This document shows, piece by piece, positions 25,119-34,366 of a stretch of DNA of 64,000 nucleotides. This DNA is from Vibrio astriarenae (GTDB lineage Bacteria > Pseudomonadota > Gammaproteobacteria > Enterobacterales > Vibrionaceae). Under the pieces are notes generated by a model that worked only from the letters and a program-made list of their open reading frames with translations, had not been told where the DNA came from and made no database searches. The stretch spans positions 434,001-498,000 of the forward strand of contig NZ_CP047476.1 in the NCBI RefSeq assembly GCF_010587385.1, in the 5' to 3' direction. Numbering within the stretch: position 1 is the stretch's first letter; every line of letters begins with the position of its first letter. A program made the translations under genes and the position numbers.

Positions 25119-27257
25119 CTAACCTAAACTTGCAAGATATTTGTCAGTCAGGCCAAAGTACTTACTATTTCCATCTGGCTCCAAAACTAAACTAAAACTG
25201 CTTGTTGATATTAAACTAGTGTCATTTGAAGAAAATACTACTGTCTTTGTCATCAACTTATCACTAAATAGTTTTTTGAAGTAATGGGAGTTTTCTGATT
25301 CTGAGCCACAAAATGGTTCATCAATGATAAATACTTTCTGTTCCAGTGCCCCCAACCCCAGTGCTAGTCGTAGTTTTTGCTGAACACTATTTGGTAAACT
25401 TTGAACGCTGTCTATAGAAATAGTGGTGGCTAATCCCTCAGGGAACCAACTATCTAAGTCGAAAAAACTTAGCCATTCTTGCATGATATTTTGTGGCATA
25501 AGCCCATTGTGGAATATAAAGTTGGACTCAATACTGCCATCAAAAATATGCAAATCGAATGGTATGTGGCAAATGGATTTTCTGAATCTAAAACTATTGA
25601 ACTGTTTAATATTATAACCATCGATGTAGACAGCACCCTGGTAGCGCTCCTCCATGCCAGATAGAATGTTTAAAAGGGTAGTTTTGCCACTACCAGAAGC
25701 GCCAGATAAAACAGTTTTTGAACCGGGTTGTATTTTAAAACCCAGATTGGTTAAACCGATTGTGGCTCCTTGATATCGATGAGATATCCCGCTGCCAGTA
25801 ATGAGCCCATCGAACTCTCTGATTGGTGGGCTTTTGTGTAATGTGAGTTTGTCATCACTGAGCGACATTAGATTGTTGATTTGCGCGGCAGAAGCTTTTA
25901 ACGATTGAAATTTCGAGATTGAATTGTATATCCCCATAATCGGGCCTAGTGCTTTCCACACTAAGATAACTGTAGCCAGCATTGCGCCCGCGTCGGACGT
26001 ACCATCCATTACACCTATAACCGCAACGACAATACTTGCTGTTCCTATTACTTGGATCAAGCCACCGCCGGCGGCTTGTACTTTGCTGTTCGTTACCGCA
26101 ACACGCTCTGCATCTTCAGAGCTTTGATAGTGACAGGCTCGAAATCTTGATTGAATGACTCGAAGTAGTGGGAGCCCTTGTATAGTGCGGATACCTCTAA
26201 GAATTTCATTCCATTGATAAGAGACCATGGCGTTTGCTCTAGAGCTCTTAGAAGTTGCTTGAGTGTATTGATATCGCGAATAGACGCAAAATACGAGCAT
26301 GAGCAGCAAGCCAGCAAACACAACTAAAGCTGCGGTGCCGGACATAATGGCTATAGCAATAATAAATACGATGACAAACGGCATATCAAAGTAGCTCAAC
26401 GTCGATTCAGCAGTGACAAGTCTTCTAAAATTATCAATGTCTTTAAGTCGTGCTAACTGGCTCGAAACTCCAGCAGTTGAAGTCATTGAGTAGGGTAACC
26501 AAAGTAGTTTTGATACTACATTTTTAGATATGTGTATTGCTAGATCTTTACCTGAGGTACTTATTATTTTGACTCTTAGCTTTTTGAATGTGTATTCAGA
26601 AAAAGCAACAATAATTGCAAATAAAGTCAACCAGTACAGCGTCGCTTCTGAGCTTGATGTGAGTGCAAAGTTATAGACACTCATTATAAAGAAGGGTTGT
26701 AAAGCGCCTAATACACTAATCACAAAGCTTAATATAATGAGACTTTTTAATTCACTGTTATAGCGATAGAAAGAATATTTTATCCAGTTTGATTTGTCTT
26801 GAGATTCAGGTGGAGGCTCTCTAAAAAGCTTTGAGTACTCACTAATCGATATCGCGGTGCAAGGAGTTTTATCGGCATCTATTTCAAACGTCGTGTTGTT
26901 TACGTAGTCAAATAGTACAATTTTACCGTTGTTACTGCCCAGAAATAACGAACACAGCTTTTCTATTTGTACAAAACAGATCTCTGAGTGATTGAGTAGA
27001 TGATGGGTGGAGTCGTATTTAATTGTTTCACATTGATAGCCAATTCGTTCGAGTGTTGCTTGAAAGCTGACTGCATCATCAACATCAGGGACAAAAGCGT
27101 CGCTCAATATATTGGCGGTACCTTCCCACTGTACAGAAACCAAAAGATATGCAATTCCACGAATAAGAGGGGAAGAAGAATAACGCTCTTGGTATGCGGG
27201 AGACTCGAAGTCTGAAACACGCTGTGAGACATTATTAAAATCGACTAATATACTCAT
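25119..27257 (-). CDS. Type I secretion ABC half-transporter with C39-like domain and degenerate ATPase motifs (LapB-like)
   Basis: This 712-residue protein has an N-terminal C39-like domain (about 25-140) without the catalytic Cys, so it docks substrate rather than cutting it. An ABC exporter membrane domain follows (about 165-440), then an ATPase domain. Walker A GASGSGKT (519-526) and Walker B KVFIIDEP with Glu647 are intact. The signature reads NSVQQ (623-627) in place of LSGGQ, and the H-loop His is missing (VVFSSND). Its start overlaps the stop of the preceding half-transporter (ATGA). With the HlyD and TolC proteins upstream it should export the giant repeat protein encoded divergently. 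The pairing as a heterodimer is inferred. Confidence 0.85.
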   Translation of the reverse strand: MSILVDFNNVSQRVSDFESPAYQERYSSSPLIRGIAYLLVSVQWEGTANILSDAFVPDVDDAVSFQATLERIGYQCETIKYDSTHHLLNHSEICFVQIEKLCSLFLGSNNGKIVLFDYVNNTTFEIDADKTPCTAISISEYSKLFREPPPESQDKSNWIKYSFYRYNSELKSLIILSFVISVLGALQPFFIMSVYNFALTSSSEATLYWLTLFAIIVAFSEYTFKKLRVKIISTSGKDLAIHISKNVVSKLLWLPYSMTSTAGVSSQLARLKDIDNFRRLVTAESTLSYFDMPFVIVFIIAIAIMSGTAALVVFAGLLLMLVFCVYSRYQYTQATSKSSRANAMVSYQWNEILRGIRTIQGLPLLRVIQSRFRACHYQSSEDAERVAVTNSKVQAAGGGLIQVIGTASIVVAVIGVMDGTSDAGAMLATVILVWKALGPIMGIYNSISKFQSLKASAAQINNLMSLSDDKLTLHKSPPIREFDGLITGSGISHRYQGATIGLTNLGFKIQPGSKTVLSGASGSGKTTLLNILSGMEERYQGAVYIDGYNIKQFNSFRFRKSICHIPFDLHIFDGSIESNFIFHNGLMPQNIMQEWLSFFDLDSWFPEGLATTISIDSVQSLPNSVQQKLRLALGLGALEQKVFIIDEPFCGSESENSHYFKKLFSDKLMTKTVVFSSNDTSLISTSSFSLVLEPDGNSKYFGLTDKYLASLG

Positions 27258-28888
27258 AAGACGTTGCTCCGTGTTATTTGCGCATCTCTTGCTTTCTCAT
27301 TAGCGTTTGAAAATTGACGACTTAAGCTGATTTTTTTGAGTTTTGCAGTAGGCTCGATCTTATTACTCGATATCATTGTGATCTTGTTTTGTGTTCGACT
27401 GATCAGTGTAGCAAGCACTTTCTTAATAAATATGTCTTCGTAAACACAATCAATGTCATCGAGTATGATCAAGGGCTTATCAGAAAGCACAGCTCTGACG
27501 ATATACAGGGAGTAAACGACCTGACGAGAAAAAGGCATTCTTTGGTTGCCACTTAACTCGGTGTAAAAGCCGTTTGGAAGACTATCGATTTGAGCCTTAA
27601 TCCCCAAGGTCTCACAGAGTGAGTACGCTGCTGAATTAGACTTTGGCTGAAAGCAGGTCAAATTATCGATGATCGTTCCCTCAACGAAGGTACTTTGGTT
27701 GTTGACGAGAATGACGCTATTTTTCCAGTCGGTGTAATTAAGAGTATTAATTAGGCTGCTATCAATGTTTATCTGTAAGTTATCGTCGATACGCTGACGA
27801 GCTAGGCAAGAGCATAGATGCGTTTTTCCTGAGCCACTTTTGCCTGTTATAAGGTATGCGTTGCCTTTCTCGAATCTGATGCGCGATTTATTGGGAAATT
27901 CAATCTCTATTTGCTGAGGGTCAAGCTGCGTTGTCTCATGGTGTTGAACACTCACAAGGTCAAGAACTTCCGCGATACGTTGGATATGTAATTTGTTCAG
28001 TTTCCATCGGCTGAGTGTACGCATAACTTGCTGGTAAGGCGCAAAGTAGCGATTAGTTAACATAATAATAGCGGCCATAATACCTTGGCTAGATTCGAGA
28101 TTAATGACAGCAGAGGCAAGCAAGACGACAACGCACGCGATGGAGAGTTGTTGTATGAGAGATAGGATTAGTCCAAAGTGAGCCTCAATTTGTTCATAGT
28201 TGATGGCTTCCTTTTCTCGCTCTTTTATCATCTCCGTCATGAGACTTTCGATGCGGTACTCCATATTGCGGGCTTTAATATCCAACGGAGCTGACACGAT
28301 TTCGATGATCTTTGATGTTGTTAGACCTTCAATATCAGATTTACTTTGCAGGTTAGCGACTTTTTGATCTGAGAGCCGAATCGCAGCGACTGCCAGGACA
28401 ACAGAAGCCGCAATGAGGGTTAGCCCAGCGCCAAGGTTAATAATGCCGATCAAAAGAATAGTCAGCACACTGACACCTAGGTTGATCAATGCTCGAACGG
28501 ACTCTCCTCCGAAGAACGCCTTGATTTCAGGAATTGTGGCGATACGTTCGAGATATTCGCCAGGTTCACGTTTACGAAACTTTGAAAATTCGGCTAAGCA
28601 GACAGAGCTGAATACTTTATTCGTTAGATTACTTTCAAATGTCTTCATGATTGCTGAAGAGATTTTCTCTTCTTGACCTTTGAGTAAGTAGTCGAGATAT
28701 ATCGCAGCCAGAATGATAAAAAACAGTAGAAAAAGTGTATCTTTTGCTTGGTTTGGTAAGACGCGGTCAAAGATGATAAGTATCGAAAAGGGGAGGACGA
28801 GCCCTAGTAGAGTCGTTAAGATCGTTGATGCTGTTAGGTAAAACTTGTCTGCCAAGCTGATTTTTTGTGAAAAGTGTTTGGTTTCCAT
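27254..28888 (-). CDS. Second type I secretion ABC half-transporter, no C39 domain, degenerate Walker B and H-loop
   Basis: This 544-residue ABC exporter half-transporter starts directly at its membrane domain (about 18-290), with no N-terminal peptidase-like domain. Walker A GKSGSGKT (349-356) is intact. Walker B ends in ILDD, so the catalytic Glu is Asp478. The H-loop position reads ISSNK without His. An LSGNQ lies at 445-449, but aligning from Walker B the signature position reads FSRQV. Alone it should hydrolyse ATP poorly. It overlaps the next half-transporter gene by 4 bases, implying equal synthesis and a heterodimer, as known for RtxB/RtxE of Vibrio MARTX export. GGGAG precedes the ATG. 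Confidence 0.83.
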   Translation of the reverse strand: METKHFSQKISLADKFYLTASTILTTLLGLVLPFSILIIFDRVLPNQAKDTLFLLFFIILAAIYLDYLLKGQEEKISSAIMKTFESNLTNKVFSSVCLAEFSKFRKREPGEYLERIATIPEIKAFFGGESVRALINLGVSVLTILLIGIINLGAGLTLIAASVVLAVAAIRLSDQKVANLQSKSDIEGLTTSKIIEIVSAPLDIKARNMEYRIESLMTEMIKEREKEAINYEQIEAHFGLILSLIQQLSIACVVVLLASAVINLESSQGIMAAIIMLTNRYFAPYQQVMRTLSRWKLNKLHIQRIAEVLDLVSVQHHETTQLDPQQIEIEFPNKSRIRFEKGNAYLITGKSGSGKTHLCSCLARQRIDDNLQINIDSSLINTLNYTDWKNSVILVNNQSTFVEGTIIDNLTCFQPKSNSAAYSLCETLGIKAQIDSLPNGFYTELSGNQRMPFSRQVVYSLYIVRAVLSDKPLIILDDIDCVYEDIFIKKVLATLISRTQNKITMISSNKIEPTAKLKKISLSRQFSNANEKARDAQITRSNVL

Positions 28889-28910
28889 CGTATATTCTCC
28901 CTTTATGACC

Positions 28911-30299
28911 TCATTCCAATAGGTGCATTGGAATCAGTTCCTCATCGGTCTCAGGGTTCATTTCGACCATCAGGTTAGTAAGTTTTTGCACGGAATCTAG
29001 CGAGAGCATGCCAGTTGATTTTTCCAGGTTTATCAGATTTATAACGTAGTCATAGCGTGTGTTTTGATAGTCACGAACGGCGTTAAACAGCTTACTTTCT
29101 GCTGCCAATAAGTCGGTGATGGTACGTGTACCTAGTTGTTGAGCTCTTTGTATACCACGGTAGGATGCATAGTTTGCTCGGATTATACGTTCATAACTCT
29201 CAACCGATTGCGAAAGGTCGTTGATGTCCATTAAGGTGTTGTTAACATCGTTTCTAGTCGTAAAAAGCGTCTCTTGATATAGAATTTCTTGTCTTTCTAT
29301 TGATTTTGCCGATTTTTGATATTCATAGTAGTCAGAGCCACCTGAAGCGATAGGTATGCTTAGGTTTAGACCCACATTGGCTGAGTCGCTTTTTCCTGTT
29401 GCAGCAACATCTGATGGGTCTTCAAAACCATGGGTATAGTCATAGTTGTAGCCGCCAGTCAGTTGTAGTGTCGGTACAAAGTTCGCGGCGCTTTCTTTTA
29501 GCCCTTGTCTTGTCACTTCGAGCGTGTTTCTGGCAATAAGAACGTCACTGTTAAATTTGAGCGCATCTGAGATCAAAGTTTGTACTTGCAGCTTGTCAAA
29601 ACCATCCAATTCAGCACGGCTAAATAAGTCTTGGCTAGGAACGATAGGGTACTGAACTAATAGTGATAGGTCATTAGTGAGTGCGTCGCGATCTTTGCGA
29701 AGGCTTCTTAATCGATTACTTACCTCTTCTTTTTGAGCGGTGACTTCATACAATTCGCTACCTGCTGTATTGCCGAGTTCCACATTTCTGCGCATCTGGC
29801 GCTCACGTGACTCAGAGGATCTTAGCTCTACCTCTGTTGCTTTTATCTGTGCGTTGTTTTTAAGGTATTCAAAGTAATTGGTTGCAATTTGCACGATGAT
29901 GTTCTGGATTTGATCTTCGTGCGACAGCTCCTCTGCAGTAAAATTGAGTTTAGCCGTTTGGTATTTGTAAATATCCCCAAGATTAAAAAGCGACTGAGAC
30001 AATGACAAGCCCAAACCACTAGTTTGCGAGTGAGTAGAGTCATCAACTTCGCCACTTCTAATTGCGTTGTTTTCACTCCAATTTGTGTTTGCAGTAGCGG
30101 TAAGAGAAGGTAAGAACTTTGAGCGGCTGACACCAATGTTCAGTTCGCTCTCTTCCAACCCTTTTGCACTTGCTCTTAGCGTTAAATTGTTTTGTATTCC
30201 CAACTCAACACTCTCCAACAACGTGTTGGCATGACTCGGTGATATGAGCAACATAAGCGTTGCCCAGCTAATGTTAGTTAAGCTTCTGTACGGCAACAT
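28911..30299 (-). CDS. TolC-family outer-membrane efflux protein (LapE-like)
   Basis: This 462-residue protein has a signal peptide (SWATLMLLISPSHA) and two TolC repeats of long helices with beta segments. LPSLTATANTNWSENN and VPTLQLTGGYNYDYTHGF are the matching positions in the two repeats. It would form the trimeric outer-membrane channel of the type I secretion system. The start overlaps the end of the kinase-like gene by 26 bases, so translation is probably coupled. The ribosome site itself is weak. It sits in one operon with the HlyD and ABC components, as in LapA-type adhesin systems. Confidence 0.9.
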   Translation of the reverse strand: MLPYRSLTNISWATLMLLISPSHANTLLESVELGIQNNLTLRASAKGLEESELNIGVSRSKFLPSLTATANTNWSENNAIRSGEVDDSTHSQTSGLGLSLSQSLFNLGDIYKYQTAKLNFTAEELSHEDQIQNIIVQIATNYFEYLKNNAQIKATEVELRSSESRERQMRRNVELGNTAGSELYEVTAQKEEVSNRLRSLRKDRDALTNDLSLLVQYPIVPSQDLFSRAELDGFDKLQVQTLISDALKFNSDVLIARNTLEVTRQGLKESAANFVPTLQLTGGYNYDYTHGFEDPSDVAATGKSDSANVGLNLSIPIASGGSDYYEYQKSAKSIERQEILYQETLFTTRNDVNNTLMDINDLSQSVESYERIIRANYASYRGIQRAQQLGTRTITDLLAAESKLFNAVRDYQNTRYDYVINLINLEKSTGMLSLDSVQKLTNLMVEMNPETDEELIPMHLLE

Positions 30300-32508
30300 A
30301 TTTATTGATCACTTTTACGATTTCATCATTCTTATAGGGCTTACTAATTACAAAATCCATACCTGCTTCTATACAGGCCTGATGCTCTTGGCTACTAGTG
30401 AGGGCTGTAGCGCCAATGATGGTACAAGGCGGTATGTTTTGTTCTTTTTCATGAGTACGAATGAGTTTTGTCGCTTCCATTCCATTCATACCCGGCATGA
30501 TGCAGTCCATAAAGATAATATCTGACCGACTATCTTTGTAATGCTCTACTGCAATCGAGCCATCATTGACAACGTCTGGTTCGTACTCTTGGTTGGTAAG
30601 GATTCGTTTAAGAAGTATTTGTTGAACTCGGTCATCTTCAACAATAAGAAATGAGCTGTTTTGGGCGCTGTCTTCGCTTACCTCAGACTCAAGTGCGGTT
30701 TTAAGAGTTGGAATAAACTCGAAGCCTAGAAAAGGCGAATAGAAGATTTTGTCGACAAAAGAGACAGCCTCTTGGGCAACTTGAGCAGATGATACAGATA
30801 TAAACAGCTTTGTGTCAGGGGCTGCTTTTAATTGCGACTTAACCGTCTTACAAAGGCTTGCAAGCTTTGATTGTTCAATACTGTCCGAGAGTAGGATTGC
30901 ACTGTAATTTTTGAATGTACCCGCTAACTTGAACAGTTCGTTGGCTGATTGAACAGCGGTCACTTTGCCTTTTGTATGCTCAAGTGTTGCGGTTAGCGTA
31001 TCAATTTGAAGCGGTGAATCTGACAACATTAAAATATGGTAAGGGCTCAGATCTGTTTCTTCAGAGAGGAAGCTCTTTACCTTGAGATCGATTGAGATCT
31101 CGAAACACTGTTGATGGCCAGACTGTTTCCAATTGATTGAAAAGTGCCCCTCTTGGCTCAGCAGTGTTCGTGCTAGCTCTTCGTTGCTGGTTGGTGGGTT
31201 AGGGTGCTGACTCCAGTGTAACTGTTCAAGTTTACTCAATGTCACTTTTGGTGTCGTGAGGAAATAGAGCGACAGTGTCAGTCTCGTTTTTTCAACACTG
31301 GTACCGGCGCCTGATTGAACCTTAACTAAGCGATGAGGGCTAGTTTGAACTTTCATTGCGTTGGACATCTGTAAGAACAAGATCCAGAAAAGCCTCGTTG
31401 ATTGGCCTTCTACTCGGTTAGGAATCCCATTATCAATGAAACACTCTAGCCTTGAGTCTTCTCGACTCGTCTTTGAGCCTAAATGGATAATCAGTTCAGA
31501 GAGAATATCTGGTAGGGCAAACTCTGAACGCTCATTCTCACTGCCTTTTGAGATAAGGCGGTTATAGTTGTCCGCGAGCTCTGACAAGGTTTTGGCAGCG
31601 GAGGTGATATCGCGCGCCATCAAAACGCCGTTTTCATCAGTTTCTTGGACGAGATATTGGATCCCGCCGTTAATCGTCGTTGTGATACTACGAATCTCGT
31701 AGCCAATCAAAGCGTAGAGTTGTTTGTACAGATCATTGACCTGTTTCTGGTGTTCGATCTTCTCAAAAATCTGTTTCAGCAATGAATAAACTCGACGCAT
31801 ACTGATGTCAAGGTTCGTATCGTTGAGTTGTTCTCGAATAGGCGCCGGGTCCATTCGTTCGATATGCTGGGACAAAGTGACAAACCGTTCGCTTTCGCCA
31901 ATTGAACCTTGATTCACCGAGTTGATTTTTCGATAGAACAAGGTACTCGCGATCAATAAGCACACAATAAGCCCTGGGATTAGAATGCTGATATACAGTG
32001 TGTATTGCTCTTTCTCTTCAACCTTGGCGGTAAGCAGAGAGCTTACCAACGTTTGATGGTTTGAATGCAGAAAAACGCTAGCGGTAACGAGCGAATTGTA
32101 GAGAGTTTCTATACTTTCTTTAGAAAGTGACACGCTGTGATGTCGCGCTAGGGCCAATTGAAGATTTGTATACTCAACCGCACCAACTAGGCTTAATTGC
32201 TTCTTGTCCAAAGAAGCGCTGGAAATCAACGAGGCAAGGCGCTGCTCGATAACTGATAATTTTTCATTGATAGTCGAGTGCATACAATCTTCAACAACGA
32301 GGCAGTCCTGGAGATCCAGTGTGACGTCGTCAATGGATTGATTGAGCAGTAAAGAGTTAATGACAAGAGGACTCTCTTGTACAGATTCAAAAGGCTTCAA
32401 GGCATTCCATTTAGAAAACAGAATGACGAAAACGATCGAAAATACTATCGATGCCAGAAGGCTAACTCGAAAGAGTGAGAGTGTGAATAATGCTTTAGGT
32501 GAGCTCAC
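30274..32508 (-). CDS. Histidine kinase-like pseudokinase with an intact C-terminal receiver
   Basis: This 744-residue membrane protein has helices at about 13-32 and 171-192 around a periplasmic helical region. The HisKA position reads LIGYEIRS, with Tyr270 where the phospho-accepting His belongs. The ATPase domain keeps an N-box-like MSNAMKV (381-387) but has lost the glycine-rich boxes. A receiver-like segment (491-600) has no clear phospho-Asp. The last domain (619-740) is a full receiver with Glu624/Asp625/Asp626, Asp668 (IIFMDC), Thr701 and Lys723. It probably cannot autophosphorylate and would receive phosphate from elsewhere. GTG start with AGAGG upstream. Encoded between the HlyD and TolC genes. 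Confidence 0.85.
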   Translation of the reverse strand: MSSPKALFTLSLFRVSLLASIVFSIVFVILFSKWNALKPFESVQESPLVINSLLLNQSIDDVTLDLQDCLVVEDCMHSTINEKLSVIEQRLASLISSASLDKKQLSLVGAVEYTNLQLALARHHSVSLSKESIETLYNSLVTASVFLHSNHQTLVSSLLTAKVEEKEQYTLYISILIPGLIVCLLIASTLFYRKINSVNQGSIGESERFVTLSQHIERMDPAPIREQLNDTNLDISMRRVYSLLKQIFEKIEHQKQVNDLYKQLYALIGYEIRSITTTINGGIQYLVQETDENGVLMARDITSAAKTLSELADNYNRLISKGSENERSEFALPDILSELIIHLGSKTSREDSRLECFIDNGIPNRVEGQSTRLFWILFLQMSNAMKVQTSPHRLVKVQSGAGTSVEKTRLTLSLYFLTTPKVTLSKLEQLHWSQHPNPPTSNEELARTLLSQEGHFSINWKQSGHQQCFEISIDLKVKSFLSEETDLSPYHILMLSDSPLQIDTLTATLEHTKGKVTAVQSANELFKLAGTFKNYSAILLSDSIEQSKLASLCKTVKSQLKAAPDTKLFISVSSAQVAQEAVSFVDKIFYSPFLGFEFIPTLKTALESEVSEDSAQNSSFLIVEDDRVQQILLKRILTNQEYEPDVVNDGSIAVEHYKDSRSDIIFMDCIMPGMNGMEATKLIRTHEKEQNIPPCTIIGATALTSSQEHQACIEAGMDFVISKPYKNDEIVKVINKYVAVQKLN

Positions 32509-32513
32509 ATTAA

Positions 32514-33863
32514 CTACCTCTCATCGAAAGCATCTTCAATAGCTGACATGACGGGTTTAGCTGCATATTCGATGACGCGTCGAGAGCCAGTCTTCACGTC
32601 AGCAGTAAACTCCATGTAGGGTGAGAGGTTGTATTTTGCACCAGATCGTTCCAAGTAATTATTTTCTAGTTCAATGGCTGCTAAGTAGAATTGTGTATCT
32701 TCCTCTTCATAGGATGAGCGACTGATCGAGGTGATAGTACCTTGTATAAATCCGTATTTGGCGAAGTTGTAGGTGTCTAACTTCACCTTCACCTGTTGAC
32801 CAACTTCTACAAACCCCATTTCTTTGCGAGGTATTTTAGCCTCCCCGTGGAGTGTGTTGTTCAATGGCGCAATATCTGCGATGCTCTCTCCAGGGGGGAC
32901 AATCGCAGATTTGAAGTTAAAATGGACTTTATCAACAACGCCATCAATAGGAGAGTACACAGTCAGTCGATCGACTTTGTCTGAGTGCTGCGGCTGTTGA
33001 AGTTGTTTTATACGAATGTCTTTTTGGGCTTGGATAATTTGGGCTTGATATTCTGCGTTGCGGTTTTCAATGAGATCGACGAGCTGTTTATCAAGTTTTT
33101 GCAGTTGAAAGTCTTCATTCATTAATGACTCATCAAGGTTTTCAATTTCGCGAACCATGTTTGACTCTTGAACTTGCACATTCAACACATCGACATAGGA
33201 CGCCATCTCTTCTTTATAAAGTGTATCTTTGATCTCTAGTTGTTTTCTTATAAGACTTAATTGATTGACAGAGCTTACGCGACGCTTTTTCATCGAGCTG
33301 ATGAGTGCATTTTTATGATCAATATCGTGGGTAATTAGAAGCTCGTTAGATTGGTTTTTGTTGAACTCTTGGCGCCACGTGTTTAGATTTGTGGAGACGA
33401 GCTCTGGAAAACGTTCCTGGTATGGGGAAAAGTCAGGCTCAGCCATATCGAGCAAACTTTGGTAGCGGATAATATCGAGTTCCAATTGGACGAGTTCGGT
33501 GTTTACTGTGTCTAGTTGGCTATTACGCTCTAGTGCTTTCAATTGTGCAATAGGCTGCCCTTCATAAACTAGGTCACCCTTCTGCACTAGCAGCTCTTCC
33601 AGTATTCCACCTTCTAGGTGCTGAACTTTTTCTATATCGGAGTCGAGTAGCAACTCCCCGCGTACGGATACGACAATATCAATACGAGCCTGTGAAGCCA
33701 CTATAACCGCGATGATGATCAGCAGGAAAATGACCAACAAGGTTTTGTGCACAGGGGTCATCGTGCTTGAAAGAACGACTTTGTCATCCACAACTGAACC
33801 CTCAGGGTTATTACTTGAGATAAGGGCATTCTTGAGATGTTGCTCTATTGGGTTTTTATTCAC
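32514..33863 (-). CDS. HlyD-family type I secretion adaptor (LapC-like)
   Basis: This 449-residue periplasmic adaptor has a single N-terminal membrane helix (TLLVIFLLIIIAVIVASQA, about 41-60). A lipoyl half-motif follows (GELLLDSDIEKVQHLEGGIL), then a long coiled coil (about 105-290) and the closing beta-barrel domain starting at LTVYSPIDGVVDKVHF. It links the ABC exporter to the TolC-type channel. It starts with GTG after AGGT and lies 19 bp after the HPt-like gene and 5 bp before the pseudokinase gene, which places signalling and export proteins in one operon. Confidence 0.92.
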   Translation of the reverse strand: MNKNPIEQHLKNALISSNNPEGSVVDDKVVLSSTMTPVHKTLLVIFLLIIIAVIVASQARIDIVVSVRGELLLDSDIEKVQHLEGGILEELLVQKGDLVYEGQPIAQLKALERNSQLDTVNTELVQLELDIIRYQSLLDMAEPDFSPYQERFPELVSTNLNTWRQEFNKNQSNELLITHDIDHKNALISSMKKRRVSSVNQLSLIRKQLEIKDTLYKEEMASYVDVLNVQVQESNMVREIENLDESLMNEDFQLQKLDKQLVDLIENRNAEYQAQIIQAQKDIRIKQLQQPQHSDKVDRLTVYSPIDGVVDKVHFNFKSAIVPPGESIADIAPLNNTLHGEAKIPRKEMGFVEVGQQVKVKLDTYNFAKYGFIQGTITSISRSSYEEEDTQFYLAAIELENNYLERSGAKYNLSPYMEFTADVKTGSRRVIEYAAKPVMSAIEDAFDER

Positions 33864-33882
33864 ACTTAACCTAACTTCATTG

Positions 33883-34209
33883 TCATTGTGTTAATTGCAA
33901 GATTTGCTGCTCTATCACATCAAGGTCAACACTAATGTCGTTTATCAAATCTTCTGGCGGATAAAATTCATATTTGGCCAGGTGCTCTAAGCGAGCGAGT
34001 CCTAGAGGCGTTTTGCTGTCATTTAACAGCATCAAGGTCAATCTTAACTGGTTCGCGTAGGTCATTAATTGATAGTAATCCTCCTTTTCACACAGTGTTT
34101 GGATGTGTGAAATAGGACACTTGAAGTGTGTCAGGTAGTCAACCAACAGTAGTTGCATTCCCGTATGATTAAACTCCATGGACTTGGAGAGCTCTTCCAT
34201 ATCAATCAT
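33883..34209 (-). CDS. HPt-like four-helix protein lacking the phospho-accepting His
   Basis: This 108-residue all-helical protein fits an HPt domain in size and pattern. An acidic first helix is followed by LLLVDYLTHF, then the segment YQLMTYANQLRLTL. That segment aligns with the HPt core (A-H-x-L-K), with Asn53 at the His position. The following helices (LARLEHLAKYEF, then LDVIEQQILQL) complete the bundle. Without His it cannot carry phosphate but could still bind a receiver, such as that of the pseudokinase two genes downstream. It is the first gene of the exporter operon. The assignment is by pattern and is weaker than for the neighbours. Confidence 0.6.
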   Translation of the reverse strand: MIDMEELSKSMEFNHTGMQLLLVDYLTHFKCPISHIQTLCEKEDYYQLMTYANQLRLTLMLLNDSKTPLGLARLEHLAKYEFYPPEDLINDISVDLDVIEQQILQLTQ

Positions 34210-34366
34210 CGTCTATTCCATCTAGAACCTCAGAAAGTAATAAAGTAGCTACATGACTGTTTTTCAATTTTATTTTGTTAGAAAAAGGTGAAAAAAGTTT
34301 GATGTTTACGATTTGTTTTCTTTACTGCCAAAGAACGTATATGGATTTTTCCCAATGGAGCGCGTC
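34210..34366. promoter_or_regulatory. Divergent control region between exporter operon and giant repeat protein gene
   Basis: This 157-bp AT-rich spacer separates the two divergent units and must hold both promoters. It is unusually T-rich on the plus strand between 34258 and 34325. A GGAG at 34357-34360 lies six bases before the ATG at 34367 and decides the start of the giant gene over the in-frame ATG at 34355. No operator-like dyad stood out. Confidence 0.5.

Noticed and set aside
34355..34366. Alternative start of the giant gene at the in-frame ATG at 34355
   Set aside because: GGAG at 34357-34360 is correctly spaced for the ATG at 34367. No comparable site precedes 34355.
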